Part shown: positions 5,289-11,716 of the stretch, one piece after another
Position numbering within the stretch: position 1 is the first letter of the stretch
Layout of the letters: the number at the start of each line of letters is the position of its first letter
Source of the DNA: Bacteroidales bacterium UBA4347
GTDB lineage: Bacteria > Bacteroidota > Bacteroidia > Bacteroidales > P3
Direction: 5' to 3'
DNA length: 11,820 bases
Assembly (NCBI GenBank): GCA_002394185.1
Contig: DGTB01000062.1
Coordinates: forward strand, 1-11,820
Notes under the pieces: generated by a model
Database searches by the model: none
What the model was told of the DNA's origin: nothing
The model's input: the letters and a program-made list of their open reading frames with translations, nothing else
Program-made: the position numbers and the translations under genes

Positions 5289-7133
5289 ATGAAACCAATA
5301 AAAACATTAATGACAGCAATTACAAAAGGGGCATTCCTTTTGTCTTTCTTGTTTTTCTTGTCTTCCCACACCCAGGGGCAGGAGATGACCGTCCAAGCCC
5401 CCAGGTCCGTCTATGTGGGCGACAACTTCACCGTCACCTTCATCGTCAACGACAACGCCCACGACTTCCGCGGTCCCTCCTTCAAGGGCTTCAGTCTCCG
5501 CTCCGGCCCCAACACCGGACACCAGAGCTCCATGTCGAACATCAACGGCCAATGGTCGAAGAGTGTGCAGACCACCTTTTCCTACCGCTTGCTGGCCGAT
5601 GCCGAGGGCAGCTTTACCGTCGGCCCTGCTTCTTGCTCCGTCGACGGCAAGACCGTCTCTTCGCAAAGCTTCATCATCAAGGTGGAGAAAATGAGCCAGG
5701 CCCAAATGCAGCAACGCCAGCAACAGCAGCAACAACAGCGCCGCCAGGCCTACGACCCCTGGGCCCAGCAGCCCCAGCCCGCCTCGAAGATCGACGATAC
5801 AAAACTCTTCGCCCGCGCCTCCATCTCCAACCCAAACCCCTACCAGGGCGAACAGATCATTATAACCTACAAGGTCTACACCCAGGTACCCCTCAGCCAG
5901 GTGGGCATCGACAAACTGCCCGGCAACAAAGGTTTCTGGGCCGAAGACCTCAGCGCCGGCAAACAGATCAAACAATACGAAGAGAGCCTCAACGGCCAGC
6001 GCTACCAGGTGGCCGAAATCCGTAAGGGAGCCCTCTTCGCCCAGGAGAGCGGCAAACTGACCATCGACCCCCTCAACCTCAACGTCCTCGCCATGGTGCA
6101 GGCCCCACGTCGCCGCACGGGCACGCTGCTCGACCTCTTCGACGACTCTTTCTTCAACATGGCCCAGGCCGTCGAGTATCCCCTCCACACCAAGCCCGTC
6201 GCCGTCAATGTCCGCAAACTCCCTGCTGGTCCCGACGACTTCAGCGGTGCCGTCGGCATGTTCTCCGTCAAGGGCGGACTGAACCTCAACAAAGTCAAAG
6301 CCAACGAGGCCGTCTCCTACCGACTCACCATCTCCGGACGCGGCAACCTCATGCTCGTCACTCCCCCCACACCTCAGTTCCCATCCTCCTTCGAGGTCTA
6401 CGATCCCCAGATTGAGGACAATATCTCCAAGGGCGACAACGGCGTCTCCGGCTCCCGCACCTACGAGTGGGTCCTCATCCCCCGCAGCCAAGGCCAATAC
6501 ACCATCCCCGCCTACCGTTTCGTCTATTTCGACCCCGCCTCTGCACAGTATGTCACCCTCACCGTCGACGCTCAAGATCTCGAGGTCGAGAAGGGCAAAG
6601 CCACCGTGGCCGTCAAGGACGACGTACAGCTCCTCAACTCCGACATCAACTACATCCACCCCATCAAAAAACTCCGCCCGATCAACAACAAAGCCGGCAA
6701 CAACAACCTCTGGGCCATCCTCATGGGCATCAGTATTCTTGCTGCCATCGGAGTCAACATCTTCGGCAAGAGAGCCCTTGCCAAACGCGAGGACACCGCA
6801 GGCCTCCGCATGCGCCGTGCCACCCGCATGGCACAACGTCGACTCAAACGCGCCGCCGCCTTCCTCGGCTCCGGCGACACCAACCATTTCTACGAGGAAA
6901 TCTACCGCGCCATCTGGGGCTGCCTCTCCGACAAATACAACATCGAACTCTCGCAGCTCAACCGCGACACCGTCAGCGCCTGTCTGGCCGACAAGCAGGT
7001 GCCCGACGAACAGCAACAACGCATCATGAAAGTCCTGCAGGATGTCGACTTCGCACGCTTCGCCCCCGGCGACGCCGAAGCCCAGAAGCAGACCATCTAC
7101 GACGAAGCACTCATAATGATTGCCGAACTTTAA
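5289..7133 (+). CDS. batD: BatD, exported protein with C-terminal membrane anchor
   Basis: A 614-residue protein, typical length for BatD. Residues 1-31 are a signal peptide (AFLLSFLFFLSSHTQGQ). The exported part (about 32-470) is beta-rich, with BatD-like segments QAPRSVYVGDNFTVTF, SISNPNPYQGEQIIITYKVY and SYRLTISGRGNL. It is split near 137-153 by a Q/R-rich linker (QQRQQQQQQQRRQ). One membrane span lies at about 474-493 (LWAILMGISILAAIGVNIFG). A cytoplasmic helical domain follows, with FYEEIYRAIWGCLSDKY and LQDVDFARFAPGDA. BatD is the large extracytoplasmic component of the Bat system; the molecular role is unproven. The signal-peptide DNA nearly repeats that at 1419-1511. From this gene onward leucine and serine are written mainly as CTC and TCC. 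Confidence 0.93.
   Translation: MKPIKTLMTAITKGAFLLSFLFFLSSHTQGQEMTVQAPRSVYVGDNFTVTFIVNDNAHDFRGPSFKGFSLRSGPNTGHQSSMSNINGQWSKSVQTTFSYRLLADAEGSFTVGPASCSVDGKTVSSQSFIIKVEKMSQAQMQQRQQQQQQQRRQAYDPWAQQPQPASKIDDTKLFARASISNPNPYQGEQIIITYKVYTQVPLSQVGIDKLPGNKGFWAEDLSAGKQIKQYEESLNGQRYQVAEIRKGALFAQESGKLTIDPLNLNVLAMVQAPRRRTGTLLDLFDDSFFNMAQAVEYPLHTKPVAVNVRKLPAGPDDFSGAVGMFSVKGGLNLNKVKANEAVSYRLTISGRGNLMLVTPPTPQFPSSFEVYDPQIEDNISKGDNGVSGSRTYEWVLIPRSQGQYTIPAYRFVYFDPASAQYVTLTVDAQDLEVEKGKATVAVKDDVQLLNSDINYIHPIKKLRPINNKAGNNNLWAILMGISILAAIGVNIFGKRALAKREDTAGLRMRRATRMAQRRLKRAAAFLGSGDTNHFYEEIYRAIWGCLSDKYNIELSQLNRDTVSACLADKQVPDEQQQRIMKVLQDVDFARFAPGDAEAQKQTIYDEALIMIAEL
5323..5342 (+). other. Hairpin-capable 7-bp inverted repeat in signal-peptide codons (copy 2)
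   Basis: CAAAAGG and CCTTTTG around the loop GGCATT repeat the element at 1453-1472. Both sit at the same codons of the two similar signal peptides. Confidence 0.5.
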
Positions 7134-7150
7134 CCATAAAAAAACATCAA

Positions 7151-7186
7151 ACCCATATAGCTCATGAAACCCATTAGACCCATATT
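7151..7186 (+). repeat. Period-9 ACCCAT repeat spanning the batE start codon
   Basis: Four 9-bp units, ACCCATATA, GCTCATGAA, ACCCATTAG and ACCCATATT, run through the leader and the first codons of batE. The second unit contains the ATG (7164-7166). The period equals three codons, which gives the MKPIRPI start of the protein. Confidence 0.65.
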
Positions 7187-7931
7187 GTTATTCCTACTCA
7201 CCCTTTCAATATTCCAAACTCCCCTCTCGGCCCAGGAACCCCTCCAGCGCGCCCAGCTCGCCGACAGTGCCTACCGCATTGCCGACTATGAGCAGGCCGC
7301 CGAGCTCTACGAGGAGGTCCTCGCCTCTGGCTTCGCATCCCCCGACCTCTACTACAACCTCGGCAACACCTACTACCGCCTCGACCGCTTCGGCCTCGCC
7401 ATCCTCAACTACGAACGCGCCCTGCGCCTCTCCCCCTCCATGTCCGACGCCCGCGACAACCTGGCCCTCGCCAACTCCCACACCGTCGACCGCATTGCCG
7501 AGCTGCCCCGACTCTTCGTCGTCAACTGGTACATCGCGCTCATCACCCGCATCTCTCCCTCCTCCTGGCGTGTCGTCACTCTCCTCTTCTTCATCCTGGG
7601 CCTCGCCGCCGTTATAGTGATAACCCTCTCGCGCAACGTCACCCTCCGCAAGTCCGCCCTCGCCGTCGCCATCGCCGCCGCAGTCCTCTTCCTCCTCTCA
7701 CTGCTGCTCATGTTTGCCTCCACCAGCCACTTCAACGCCCGCGCCGAAGCCATCGTGATGGAACCCTCCGTCACCGTCAAGAGCTCCCCCGAACACCAGA
7801 GCGCCGACAAACTCATCCTCCACGAGGGCACCAAGGTCACCATCTCCGAGTCCCTCTCCGGCTGGCACAAAATCACCCTCTCCGACGGCACCTCCGGATG
7901 GTGCGAGGCCAACTCCATCGAACAGATTTAA
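7164..7931 (+). CDS. batE: BatE, TPR protein with two membrane spans and SH3-like domain
   Basis: A 255-residue protein. A signal peptide or anchor occupies residues 1-23 (ILLFLLTLSIFQTPLSA). TPR motifs cover about 30-105 (ADYEQAAELYEEVL and DLYYNLGNTYYRLDRFGLAILNYERAL). Two hydrophobic spans lie at about 136-155 and 164-186. A small SH3-like domain (about 195-255) shows VTVKSSPE, LHEGTKVTI and WHKITLSDGTSGWCEANSIE, a pattern familiar from bacterial SH3 modules. It is the last classical gene of the Bat cluster. TPR and SH3 modules suggest binding of partner proteins or wall material in the periplasm, but no partner can be read here. It begins 30 bp after batD and ends 43 bp before the WG-repeat gene, so co-transcription is likely. 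Confidence 0.9.
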   Translation: MKPIRPILLFLLTLSIFQTPLSAQEPLQRAQLADSAYRIADYEQAAELYEEVLASGFASPDLYYNLGNTYYRLDRFGLAILNYERALRLSPSMSDARDNLALANSHTVDRIAELPRLFVVNWYIALITRISPSSWRVVTLLFFILGLAAVIVITLSRNVTLRKSALAVAIAAAVLFLLSLLLMFASTSHFNARAEAIVMEPSVTVKSSPEHQSADKLILHEGTKVTISESLSGWHKITLSDGTSGWCEANSIEQI

Positions 7932-7948
7932 CCTCCGTCAATGACAAA

Positions 7949-7962
7949 CAATTAACGATTAA
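7949..7962 (+). repeat. Two CAATTAA-type heptamers before the WG-repeat gene
   Basis: CAATTAA (7949-7955) and CGATTAA (7956-7962) form a two-unit period-7 remnant in the batE-WG gap, followed by an A-rich leader. Two units are weak evidence alone; the arrays at the other gaps make it credible. Confidence 0.5.
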
Positions 7963-7974
7963 AACAAAAACGCC

Positions 7975-9330
7975 ATGAAAAAAAAATCATCCCTCCGCCC
8001 CTCGTTCTCCACGCTCCTCCTACTACTGTTCCTCGCTCCCCTCACCCCTCTCCACGCCCAAACCCACACCTATGTCGTCGACTCAACCTGTGGCTGCGAT
8101 ATCCACTACGTCGACGGCATACAGACCACCCGCGACGGCAACCTCTACGGCTTCCGTCGCTACGACGGCACCCTCATTGCCCCCAACATCTACCCCTATG
8201 TAGGCCAATTCTCCAACGGCTACTGCCAGGTGTGGCAGTTCGACACCTCCGCCTCACTCGACCCCAACACCTCCGAGCCTCCGCTCCTCGCCGGCCTCAT
8301 CGACTCCAACGGGCGCATCGTGGTTCCCTGTCGCTACACCGCCGTCAACGTCCCAACCGAAAATCGCATCGCCGTCTGTAGCGGCAACCGCTGGGGATTC
8401 ACCGACCTCGACGGCAACCTCGTCATCCCTCCCGCCTACCCCGCCGTCACCCCCTTCTCCGACTCCCGCGCCGCCGTCACCGTCGTCGTCGACTCCTTCT
8501 TCCTCTCTGGCAACTACATCGACACCCTCGGCAACCTCCTCTTCCCCCTCGACCGCTTCCAGCAGACTCTCCCCTTCTCCAACGGCTACGCCCCCGCCAA
8601 ACGCTACGAGCGATGGGGCATCATCGACCGCGACGGCAACGAAATCGTCCCCTTCGCATTCGAACTCATCACCAACCCCGACCACAACACCATCTTCGCC
8701 GGCACCGAACGCGAAATGGCCCTCTTCGTCCTGCCTCCTCGCTCCCCTCGCCGACAGATCTCCCCCGCCACTCCCTTCATCTACCATCCCCTTGCCCCCG
8801 TCTCCCAAGGACGCATCGCCGTCCTCCGCGACGAAAAACAAGGCTTCCTCGACCTCCTCGGCAACGAAGTCATCCCCTGCCTCTACGACGAAGTCGGCAT
8901 CTTCCGCTTCGGTCGCACCCTCGCCCGCAACGGCGACCTCTACGGCATCATCGACACCCTCGGCGACACCATCCTTCCCATCGCCTACCACAACCGCACC
9001 AACCAAGGACGCAAATACGCCTACTTCGACTCCCTCGCCCTCGTCGAACTCGACAACCGACTCGGCTTCGTCGACCTCAACGGCCATTTCGTCGTACCAC
9101 TCATCCTTCAGGCCGCCTACCACTTCTCCGAAGGCTCCGCCGCCGTCTTGCACGACGGCCTCTGGGGCTACATCGACACCACCGGCAACCTCACCCTGCC
9201 CCTCATCTTCGACCGCGCCTCTCCATTCCAGCACCGTCGCGCCGACGTCACCTTCCGTGGCCGTCACCTCATCATCGACCCCGACGGCCATTGCATCTCC
9301 AACTGCAACGGCATCATCTCCTTCAAATAA
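7975..9330 (+). CDS. Exported WG-repeat protein
   Basis: A 451-residue protein with a signal peptide (residues 1-29, TLLLLLFLAPLTPLHAQ) and then only WG-type repeats of the form 'x-G-F/I-x-D-x-x-G-N-x-x-x-P'. Repeat cores lie at about residues 57 (LYGFRRYDG), 105 (LAGLIDSNG), 139 (RWGFTDLDG), 178 (SGNYIDTLG), 213 (RWGIIDRDG), 288 (KQGFLDLLG), 322 (LYGIIDTLG), 362 (RLGFVDLNG), 396 (LWGYIDTTG) and 430. Spacing is mostly 34-40 residues, with one wider gap around 227-287. WG proteins are common in Bacteroidota; they probably form an extended beta structure and lack a known activity. It follows batE closely and may ride on the Bat transcript. Leucine is written CTC about 40 times and CTG about 3 times by hand count. 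Confidence 0.9.
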   Translation: MKKKSSLRPSFSTLLLLLFLAPLTPLHAQTHTYVVDSTCGCDIHYVDGIQTTRDGNLYGFRRYDGTLIAPNIYPYVGQFSNGYCQVWQFDTSASLDPNTSEPPLLAGLIDSNGRIVVPCRYTAVNVPTENRIAVCSGNRWGFTDLDGNLVIPPAYPAVTPFSDSRAAVTVVVDSFFLSGNYIDTLGNLLFPLDRFQQTLPFSNGYAPAKRYERWGIIDRDGNEIVPFAFELITNPDHNTIFAGTEREMALFVLPPRSPRRQISPATPFIYHPLAPVSQGRIAVLRDEKQGFLDLLGNEVIPCLYDEVGIFRFGRTLARNGDLYGIIDTLGDTILPIAYHNRTNQGRKYAYFDSLALVELDNRLGFVDLNGHFVVPLILQAAYHFSEGSAAVLHDGLWGYIDTTGNLTLPLIFDRASPFQHRRADVTFRGRHLIIDPDGHCISNCNGIISFK

Positions 9331-9350
9331 AAATCAGATATCACCCAACA

Positions 9351-9385
9351 CTCATAACTCTTAACTCATAACTCTTAACTCAAAA
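9351..9385 (+). repeat. CTCTTAA/CTCATAA heptamer array, inverted form of the GTTAAGA family
   Basis: Alternating units CTCATAA (9351-9357), CTCTTAA (9358-9364), CTCATAA (9365-9371), CTCTTAA (9372-9378) and a decayed CTCAAAA (9379-9385) occupy the gap before the RseC-like gene. These are the reverse complements of the units at 1382-1402, with 24 bp exactly matching in inverted orientation. Confidence 0.9.
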
Positions 9386-9388
9386 AAA

Positions 9389-9799
9389 ATGACCCACCCC
9401 GGAACCGTACTCAAAACACAGAAAGGACAAGTCACCGTCCAGATCACCTCGGTAAGCGCCTGCGCCGCCTGCCAGGCACACTCCCGCTGCGGCTTCGCCG
9501 AGTCGAAAACCAAAACCCTCGACATCCCCGAACGCCACTGGAACGAATACCACGAGGGCGAGCAAGTCTCCGTCACCATCGACACCTCCCACGGCCTCCT
9601 CGCCGTCCTCATAGCCTACTTCCTGCCGACCATTCTCCTCCTCGGCGTCATCGTGGGCCTCTCCCTCGCCGGCATCCCCGAGCTGGGCGTCATCCTCTCC
9701 TCCTTCGCCGCACTCGCGCTCTATGTAGCCATCCTCGTTCTCTGGCGCAAACACATCGACAACCGATTCACCCTCAAAGTGGAGAAAATTAGAAATTAG
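9389..9799 (+). CDS. rseC: RseC/MucC-family membrane protein
   Basis: A 136-residue protein with the RseC/MucC layout. The N-terminal beta-type domain has a cysteine cluster, C25-x2-C28-x5-C34 (SACAACQAHSRCGF), followed by two membrane spans at about residues 69-92 (LLAVLIAYFLPTILLLGVIVGL) and 96-118. RseC proteins are linked to electron-transfer complexes that reduce SoxR in gammaproteobacteria. In many Bacteroidota the gene sits at the head of rnf genes, from memory; here it precedes ruvC instead and no rnf gene is visible. The ATG at 9389 follows an A-run after a heptamer array. The stop TAG (9797-9799) lies in a TTAGAAA repeat unit. Confidence 0.82.
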   Translation: MTHPGTVLKTQKGQVTVQITSVSACAACQAHSRCGFAESKTKTLDIPERHWNEYHEGEQVSVTIDTSHGLLAVLIAYFLPTILLLGVIVGLSLAGIPELGVILSSFAALALYVAILVLWRKHIDNRFTLKVEKIRN

Positions 9800-9838
9800 A
9801 AATCACTAAACACTTAACACTAAACACTTAACACTTAA
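9789..9838 (+). repeat. TTAGAAA pair and CACTTAA/CACTAAA heptamer array before ruvC
   Basis: Two TTAGAAA units (9789-9795, 9796-9802) contain the stop of the preceding gene. Five units then follow: CACTAAA (9804-9810), CACTTAA (9811-9817), CACTAAA (9818-9824), CACTTAA (9825-9831) and CACTTAA (9832-9838). They end directly at the ruvC ATG, so the whole 40-bp gap is repeat. Confidence 0.9.
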
Positions 9839-9839
9839 A

Positions 9840-10421
9840 ATGCTCATCCTCGGCATCGACCCCGGTACACAGATCCTCGGCTACTCCCTCCTCGACACCG
9901 ACGGCCCCTCACCCAAAATCGTCGTCATGGACGTGCTGTACCTGAAAAAGATACCCGAGTTCAACCTCCGCATACGCCGCATCTTCGAATCCACCGTGCG
10001 CCTCATCGACTCCTTCCACCCCGACCACCTGGCCATCGAAGCGCCCTTCTTCGGCAAAAACGTCCAGTCCATGCTCAAGCTCGGCCGCGCCCAGGGCGTG
10101 GCCATCGCCGCCGCCATCAGCCGCGACCTCTCCATCACCGAGTACGAACCCTCCGTCATCAAACAGCACATCACCGGCAACGGCAACGCCACCAAGCAGC
10201 AGGTAGCCACCATGCTCCAGTCCATCCTCCGCTTCGACGACACACCCAAATACTTCGACGCCACCGACGCCCTCGCCGTCGCCTACACCTGCCACCTCCA
10301 CCTCTCCAACCCCGTGGCCAGCATCCAGCAGCAGCTGGCTCCAGCCAAAAAGAAACCACACAAATCCTCAAAAAAACAATGGTCCGAATTCGTCCTCAAC
10401 AACCCCGACATAGTAAAATGA
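9840..10421 (+). CDS. ruvC: RuvC Holliday junction resolvase
   Basis: A 193-residue RuvC, the endonuclease that cuts Holliday junctions together with RuvAB. The RNase H-like catalytic acids are all present: D7 in ILGIDPGT, E67 in LAIEAPFFGKN, and D140 and D143 in FDATDALAVAYTCH. The conserved block NVQSMLKLGRAQGVA and the motif PSVIKQHITGNGNATKQQV are also intact. A lysine-rich tail (about residues 165-193) extends past the core. The ATG at 9840 was chosen because D7 then has the standard position. The stop overlaps the next gene as ATGA (10418-10421), so the lipoprotein is probably co-translated. Confidence 0.96.
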   Translation: MLILGIDPGTQILGYSLLDTDGPSPKIVVMDVLYLKKIPEFNLRIRRIFESTVRLIDSFHPDHLAIEAPFFGKNVQSMLKLGRAQGVAIAAAISRDLSITEYEPSVIKQHITGNGNATKQQVATMLQSILRFDDTPKYFDATDALAVAYTCHLHLSNPVASIQQQLAPAKKKPHKSSKKQWSEFVLNNPDIVK

Positions 10422-11716
10422 AAAAAGAAAAAATGGAGCGCCGGCGTCACGCCGTCATAACACTGGCCCTCCTCCTCTCCGCACTCATACTCTCCTCCTG
10501 CGGCAACCCTCAGAAACACAAACAGTACGACCCCGCCAAGGTCAACTTCACCGCCTCCGTCAACCCCCTCTTCGACGGACACCTCTACCCCTCCCTCATC
10601 CTCGCCCTCAACCAGCAAAGCTCCCCCCTCCCCAATGCCGGCGGAGCCCCCTCCCTCCACTCCCCCAGTCCCCTCTCCGTCACCGCCCCCTCCAACAACG
10701 CCGTCCTCCGCATCGTCGTCGACTCCTCCGACCTCAACTACGTCACCATCCTCCAGGAAATACTCCCCGTCCGCGGACAAACCTACACCTTCCACCCAGC
10801 CGTCAAATGGAAATACGACCGCCTGCGCCTCGTTCGACAGCACCGACCTCTCGACCTCACCCTCACCTGCTACATCAACGACGAAGAAACCGACATCCGC
10901 AACCTCCACATCGACATCCGCTCCGTCAACGAATGCCCCCTCTCCTTCCGCCACAACAACCAACCCAACAATAACAATAACAACATCGTCGACACACGCT
11001 TCCTCTTCGCCGCCTACGTCAACGAGGAGCACCCCCAGATCCCGCAGATCCTCTCCGACGCCCTCTCGCAGGGCATCGTCTCCCGTTTCCAGGGCTACCA
11101 GGCCGGCACCAAAGCCGACGTCCAGAAACAGGTCCTCGCCATTTGGCACAACACACTCCTCCGCGGCATCTCCTACTCATCCATCTCCTGCACCTCCAAC
11201 CCCTCTCCTACCACCAACGTACAGCACATACGCTTCTTCGACGAAGTATGGAACACCCGCCAGGCCAACTGCATCGACGCCTGCGTCTACTTCGCCTCCA
11301 TTCTCCGCAAAATAGGCCTCCGCCCCGTCATCTTCGTCGAACCCTGCCACGCCTACCTCGGCTACTACACCGACAAAAAACAAAAAAACATCGCCCTCCT
11401 CGAAACCACCGTCACCTCCTGGGTCAACTACCCCGAACTCCTCCGCAACCTCGACCCCGACGGCTACATCCCCGAACAACAACTGCTCAAAATATCCAAA
11501 TACCTCTCCCCATCCCAAATCGACGACTACAACAACCGCCGCATCACCACCGACCAGCTCCTCATCCTCCTCTCTACCGCCCTCTTCGAAAAAGCCTCCT
11601 CCTACAACCTCGAAACCTACAACAACAACCGCCAGCACTTCCAAGACCCCGACGCCATCACCTTCCAGCAACTCGACATCGAAACCCTCCGCCAAACCGT
11701 CCAACCCATCATCTGA
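10418..11716 (+). CDS. Lipoprotein with transglutaminase-like C/H/E motif
   Basis: A 432-residue protein. The N-terminus is a lipoprotein signal: basic MKKEKMERRRH, a hydrophobic stretch, and the lipobox LSSC with C28 as the likely lipidated residue. No acidic surface-export tag follows (CGNPQKHK). Residues 30-200 are unrecognised and include a short N-run (about 184-189). The C-terminal half carries a transglutaminase-like pattern: C285 in QANCIDACVYFASIL, H311 in EPCHAYLGYY and an acidic E329 in IALLETT, suiting a papain-like thiol fold. The spacing resembles the 'NCID...GHAF...ET' motif of transglutaminase-like domains; the usual Gly before His is Cys here. The substrate is unknown. The start at 10418 (not an in-frame ATG 39 bp upstream) is favoured because it gives a normal signal peptide and an ATGA overlap with ruvC. 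Confidence 0.8.
   Translation: MKKEKMERRRHAVITLALLLSALILSSCGNPQKHKQYDPAKVNFTASVNPLFDGHLYPSLILALNQQSSPLPNAGGAPSLHSPSPLSVTAPSNNAVLRIVVDSSDLNYVTILQEILPVRGQTYTFHPAVKWKYDRLRLVRQHRPLDLTLTCYINDEETDIRNLHIDIRSVNECPLSFRHNNQPNNNNNNIVDTRFLFAAYVNEEHPQIPQILSDALSQGIVSRFQGYQAGTKADVQKQVLAIWHNTLLRGISYSSISCTSNPSPTTNVQHIRFFDEVWNTRQANCIDACVYFASILRKIGLRPVIFVEPCHAYLGYYTDKKQKNIALLETTVTSWVNYPELLRNLDPDGYIPEQQLLKISKYLSPSQIDDYNNRRITTDQLLILLSTALFEKASSYNLETYNNNRQHFQDPDAITFQQLDIETLRQTVQPII

Noticed and set aside
5282..6025. Plus-strand open frame overlapping the start of batD in another frame
   Set aside because: The product is Arg/Pro-rich without motifs; the batD frame has a signal peptide, membrane span and family segments.
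5307..7019. Long open frame (570 codons) on the minus strand opposite batD, and similar ones opposite the WG gene and the lipoprotein gene
   Set aside because: They mirror the pyrimidine-rich codon choice of the plus-strand genes, give low-complexity Gly/Val/Asp-rich products with no domains, and batD is clearly the real gene.
523..7931. The MoxR-DUF58-Bat cluster as a new system
   Set aside because: Gene order and domain content match the known Bacteroidota aerotolerance locus; only details such as repeat insertions are unusual.
10379..10417. Upstream in-frame ATG for the lipoprotein gene
   Set aside because: It would put 13 extra residues inside the ruvC overlap and bury the lipoprotein signal; the ATG at 10418 gives a normal signal peptide and an ATGA overlap.
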